Source: a virus. From it: a stretch of DNA of 22,160 nt. The position numbers and the translations under genes were made by a program. Below the pieces are notes generated by a model that worked only from the letters and a program-made list of their open reading frames with translations, had not been told where the DNA came from and ran no database searches. How positions within the stretch are numbered: position 1 is the stretch's first letter; each line of letters starts with the position of its first letter. Positions 20,026 to 22,160 of the stretch are shown here, piece by piece. The stretch is taken from positions 1 through 22,160 of IMG/VR virus record IMGVR_UViG_3300037508_001510. The stretch is one strand, 5' to 3'.

Positions 20026-20919
20026 CTTTTTTGAATTTTCTATAATAAATTCTTGGACAGTATGATTCATGAATGTTAGACTTTGGAAATTTCTATTATA
20101 ATAATATAACGGTGCTCGAAAATCTATTTCAAATGCTCCTTCGTACTTGTCATTATTATAATATTTTTTAAGTTGTTCAAACCCTGTACGCTTGGTCAGC
20201 TGGGGAACTATGTCTAAACCTAATCTTAGATAGTTATCTATTTTATTTACATACCTATCGTCAGATGTATTTTCTCTAATGGTACCACAACTTAGAGCTA
20301 CTTTGATACAAAGTTCTTTGTAAAACCCTAGAAAACTTTGTATACAGGGTATTTTTGATTTTAGGCTAAAGTTTTCGATATCAGTTAGCTGTGCTTTAGA
20401 TGATGCAAATAGTACCCAATTATTATATATAACAAAACTATTTCCACCCAAGGCGGCACCTGTGTATCCGAGGTCCTTTAGTTTGCAAATGTAATGTGCA
20501 TAAGTAGCGAACTGTGGACTACTCATATTATGAGTCTTACCAAAGTCTATTAAATCATGAGTTAAAAATCGTAACACATTTGACTTTATTACCTTAAATG
20601 GAATATCACGACTTTGTGCAAAGTTAACTGCATCTTCCACTTCTTCTTCATTTAAGTTATTTTCAAATTGAAATATTACTGCTGTGTATTGTACATCTTT
20701 ATCCCATAAACCTATCATAGCCTGACTATCTATGCCGCCAGATAGACAAAGAGCAGGATTATTACCTAAATATTTTGAAGCTATTTTAGTTGCATTTTTA
20801 CTGATTAAATCTAAACTAGTAGATTGTATACGATCTATATCATCCATGGTAATGAATGCATGTACATGTAGACCATCTTCAAATAATTCAGATCTACACC
20901 AGTTATCATAAAATAGCAT
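19972..20919 (-). CDS. PP-loop ATP pyrophosphatase, asparagine-synthase-like (315 aa)
   Basis: ALCLSGGIDSQAMIG (residues 57-70) is the PP-loop that binds ATP and adenylates a carboxyl or carbonyl group. It is followed by YTAVIFQFEN and NFAQSRDIPFKVIKS, typical of asparagine-synthase and tRNA-modifying PP-loop enzymes. There is no N-terminal glutaminase domain and no zinc cysteine set as in QueC. The first 35 residues are a short unique leader. It follows the beta-hydroxylase-like gene with one shared base, so the two are probably co-expressed. Amidation or nucleotide modification is possible; the substrate is not deducible. Confidence 0.82.
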   Translation of the reverse strand: MLFYDNWCRSELFEDGLHVHAFITMDDIDRIQSTSLDLISKNATKIASKYLGNNPALCLSGGIDSQAMIGLWDKDVQYTAVIFQFENNLNEEEVEDAVNFAQSRDIPFKVIKSNVLRFLTHDLIDFGKTHNMSSPQFATYAHYICKLKDLGYTGAALGGNSFVIYNNWVLFASSKAQLTDIENFSLKSKIPCIQSFLGFYKELCIKVALSCGTIRENTSDDRYVNKIDNYLRLGLDIVPQLTKRTGFEQLKKYYNNDKYEGAFEIDFRAPLYYYNRNFQSLTFMNHTVQEFIIENSKKLNFEKYGSAQTWYNYAP

Positions 20920-21551
20920 TAGTTTACTTTTAAGTTATTTAAGATTGTGGTAATGCTTCTATCTGTGCCAAATACATTCATTACAAAACAAATAGACATA
21001 TCCGTCATGCTAAAAAGATAATGTACTTTGGTTGTATTAATAAAATATACCTGTCCATGAACTAAGGATAGTATATTATTTTCTTGCACCCAAGTTAAGT
21101 TAGGTTGTTGAAAGTTATATACAGGAACTATTATTCTAAAAGTAAATGGCAAACTACTGCTAGTACCATTGTCTCTATGAGGCGGAAAAAATCCACCTTG
21201 ATCTAATTTTAAGAAATGACAACGACCATGATCCGGAAATGCGTCTAACAACTGATTAAGTTCTGAGATATGATTTGTTATACTTGTTCTATTTTTAAAA
21301 TCTAACTCAGTGTATTTTGTATTGTTGAGAATATTATATTCTCTTAAACTATCTAGATCAGGAATGCCGCTGAATCCGCCGTCTAAACTAGTAACTGATA
21401 GTCCTTTTCTGTTAATAGATTTTCTAGGGTTATATTGCACCCATCCGGGGTGTTTTTCTAACACAGTCTTTGCTTTGTCGCAATTCCATGCAGGAAAGTT
21501 TAATTCAATAACATCACCGTAATGGGTAATAAGATCAGTTAAGTTATTCAT
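20919..21551 (-). CDS. Aspartyl/asparaginyl beta-hydroxylase-like 2OG oxygenase (210 aa)
   Basis: HFLKLDQGGFFPPHRDNG gives H125 and D127. FRIIVPVYNF supplies R139, at the position typical of the aspartyl/asparaginyl beta-hydroxylase and cupin-like oxygenases. GQVYFINTTKVHYLFSM supplies the distal H177. This order (R between the two iron motifs) differs from the other oxygenases in the window. The front 100 residues are unrecognised. The gene lies directly after the GC-rich structured RNA, which forms its leader if co-transcribed. Hydroxylation of a protein side chain or amino acid is the family-based guess. It shares one base with the PP-loop gene downstream. Confidence 0.8.
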   Translation of the reverse strand: MNNLTDLITHYGDVIELNFPAWNCDKAKTVLEKHPGWVQYNPRKSINRKGLSVTSLDGGFSGIPDLDSLREYNILNNTKYTELDFKNRTSITNHISELNQLLDAFPDHGRCHFLKLDQGGFFPPHRDNGTSSSLPFTFRIIVPVYNFQQPNLTWVQENNILSLVHGQVYFINTTKVHYLFSMTDMSICFVMNVFGTDRSITTILNNLKVN

Positions 21552-21765
21552 TAGATAAGTAATTATTGTTGTAAGCCACTAGTTCCCACCAGCCCCTACT
21601 TGAGTTGTTACCCTGTCCGTGCCTTATTCAGAGAGGCCACCTCCACACATACTTTTACCCTGCCGGATGAATGGCCCGGAGGGAGGTGGGTATGATCACA
21701 CCTAATATGGTTCACGCACATATCAGACGCCTACTCAGTAACCGGCGTAGGGCCGGGGATTCTTC
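21552..21765 (-). ncRNA. GC-rich structured RNA or leader, unidentified
   Basis: This stretch has no convincing ORF and is far richer in G+C than the genes around it, as structured phage RNAs often are. Hand-drawn helices: CCGGC/GCCGG hairpin (21752-21756 with 21742-21746) with loop CCTAC; an 8-bp helix CCACCTCC/GGAGGTGG (21682-21689 with 21637-21644); ATATG/CATAT (21719-21723 with 21705-21709). The loop CCTAC can pair with GTAGG at 21730-21734. The whole segment 21747-21756 can instead pair with 21589-21599 near the other end (10 bp, one bulge). It is not a good match to tmRNA, RNase P RNA, 6S RNA or a group I intron as I know them. It may be a free RNA or the leader of the oxygenase gene. 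Confidence 0.5.
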
Positions 21766-21828
21766 TTAATATTTACGCAGTATAGCGTATAAAACAATTG
21801 AGATTGATGCAAGAACTATGATTGCCAT
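21766..21828 (-). CDS. 20-residue membrane peptide
   Basis: The peptide is MAIIVLASISIVLYAILRKY: one hydrophobic segment ending in a positive tail. A good ribosome-binding site (AGGAGC) lies eight bases before the ATG, which is the main support. It sits between tRNA-Arg and the structured RNA. It could be a true micro-protein or a leader peptide controlling what follows. Confidence 0.5.
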   Translation of the reverse strand: MAIIVLASISIVLYAILRKY

Positions 21829-21844
21829 GTTTGTGCTCCTAAAG

Positions 21845-21921
21845 TGGCACCACCTGAGAGATTCAAACTCCCGACCCCCAAGTTCGTAGCCTGGTGCTCT
21901 ATTCAGCTGAGCTAAGGTGGT
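21845..21921 (-). tRNA. tRNA-Arg(ACG)
   Basis: Acceptor ACCACCT/AGGTGGT, discriminator G, encoded CCA, D-arm TAGCTCAGCTGAATAGAGC, anticodon loop CTACGAA (ACG, expected to be modified to ICG), T-arm GGGAG TTTGAAT CTCTC. Confidence 0.94.
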
Positions 21922-21926
21922 ATTGT

Positions 21927-22000
21927 TGGTAGCCCCGACTGGAATTGAACCAGTAATAGCCGATTATCAGTCGACCGTTATACCATTTAACTACAGGGCT
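21927..22000 (-). tRNA. tRNA-Ile(GAU)
   Basis: Acceptor AGCCCTG/CGGGGCT, anticodon loop CTGATAA (GAU), T-arm ACTGG TTCAATT CCAGT, encoded CCA. Five bases separate it from tRNA-Arg. Confidence 0.94.
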
Positions 22001-22004
22001 GTTA

Positions 22005-22082
22005 TGGAGTGAGGGATCGGATTCGAACCGATGGCTTTACAGTTTTGCAGACTGTTCCTTTGGGCCTCTCAGGCACCCTCAC
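22005..22082 (-). tRNA. tRNA-Cys(GCA)
   Basis: Acceptor GTGAGGG/CCCTCAC, discriminator U (the Cys identity base), anticodon stem-loop ACAGT CTGCAAA ACTGT (GCA), T-arm ATCGG TTCGAAT CCGAT, encoded CCA. Confidence 0.94.
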
Positions 22083-22087
22083 ACAGT

Positions 22088-22160
22088 TGGTGGACCGGCG
22101 GAGGATCGAACTCCGACTAAAGGCTTGCAAAGCCCCTGTGCTACCATTATCACTACCAGC
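22088..22160 (-). tRNA. tRNA-Ala(UGC), first two bases outside the window
   Basis: Anticodon loop TTTGCAA (UGC), T-arm CGGAG TTCGATC CTCCG, 3' acceptor strand CCGGTCC with A and CCA. The visible 5' strand GCTGG pairs with it and includes G3-U70, the Ala identity pair. The window ends at tRNA position 3. Confidence 0.92.

Noticed and set aside
21552-21765. Identity as tmRNA, RNase P RNA, 6S RNA or a group I intron
   Set aside because: The conserved core sequences of these RNAs that I know are missing and no tRNA-like ends are present.
1-22160. Genome-wide recoding of TAA as sense, suggested by the UUA anticodon
   Set aside because: TAA ends many genes at sensible places and I saw no gene interrupted by in-frame TAA in this window.
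1-22160. CRISPR arrays, insertion sequences or long direct repeats
   Set aside because: No regularly spaced repeats, transposase motifs or terminal inverted repeats were seen; the repeats present are diverged gene duplications.
1-22160. Using the number of TATAAATA octamers as proof of T4-type late transcription
   Set aside because: An all-A/T octamer is expected several times by chance in AT-rich DNA; only the placement at gene starts and the match to predicted RNA 5' ends carries weight.

Overview
The window looks like an accessory region of a large tailed-phage genome, most likely a T4-superfamily myovirus from a marine habitat. This is inferred from: AT-rich, tightly packed genes with ATGA and TAATG overlaps; an array of eleven tRNA or tRNA-like genes with encoded CCA ends, interleaved with tiny ORFs; a phage-type dCMP deaminase; a free-standing HNH nuclease among the tRNAs; and five exact copies of the T4-type late-promoter octamer TATAAATA, which I found only at gene boundaries. 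No structural or replication gene is present, so neither virus family nor host can be fixed.

Layout. 1-7670 (minus strand): a partial HExxH protein, a carbamoyltransferase, small proteins, two GT4 glycosyltransferases, two GT-A-like proteins, a DUF6445-type oxygenase and dCMP deaminase, with one aberrant class II tRNA inside. 7704-9388: a Ro60-like (TROVE/DUF2828-type) vWA protein, with a structured RNA downstream and a related structured element at the start of its own mRNA. 9406-12186 (minus): lipoprotein, metallophosphoesterase, an RNA polymerase omega-like protein, small unknowns, an HNH nuclease and six tRNA genes, served by sigma70-type promoters placed a few bases before tRNA 5' ends. 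12191-14401 (plus): a late-type operon of GNAT, two tandem SGNH proteins and an acyl-carrier-like protein lacking its serine. 14375-21551: 2OG-Fe(II) oxygenases, a DUF6492-like protein, a YkgJ-like Cys-cluster protein, a subtilisin-like protease, a metallophosphoesterase that has lost its catalytic residues, and a PP-loop ATPase. 21552-22160: a GC-rich structured RNA region, a 20-residue membrane peptide and four tRNAs, the last cut by the window edge.

The most striking system is around the Ro-like gene. The downstream RNA and the 5' leader of the Ro mRNA share a 5' sequence (UUAGGNUGNNUACAGCAA). Both close with a 7-bp helix, a small internal loop and a 3-bp helix, and the two helices differ by compensatory changes. 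The downstream RNA has a late-type promoter overlapping the Ro stop codon and a canonical terminator; the Ro gene has a sigma70-type promoter. This suggests a phage Ro/Y-RNA-like module with possible autoregulation and an early/late switch.

Other notable points: a perfect 18-bp palindrome that supplies divergent late promoters and both start codons of two genes, implying leaderless mRNAs; two oversized class II tRNAs with odd anticodon loops, one reading as an ochre suppressor; and a start-less reading frame behind a secreted peptide that could need frameshifting. All assignments come from reading the sequence by eye; no database search or folding program was run.
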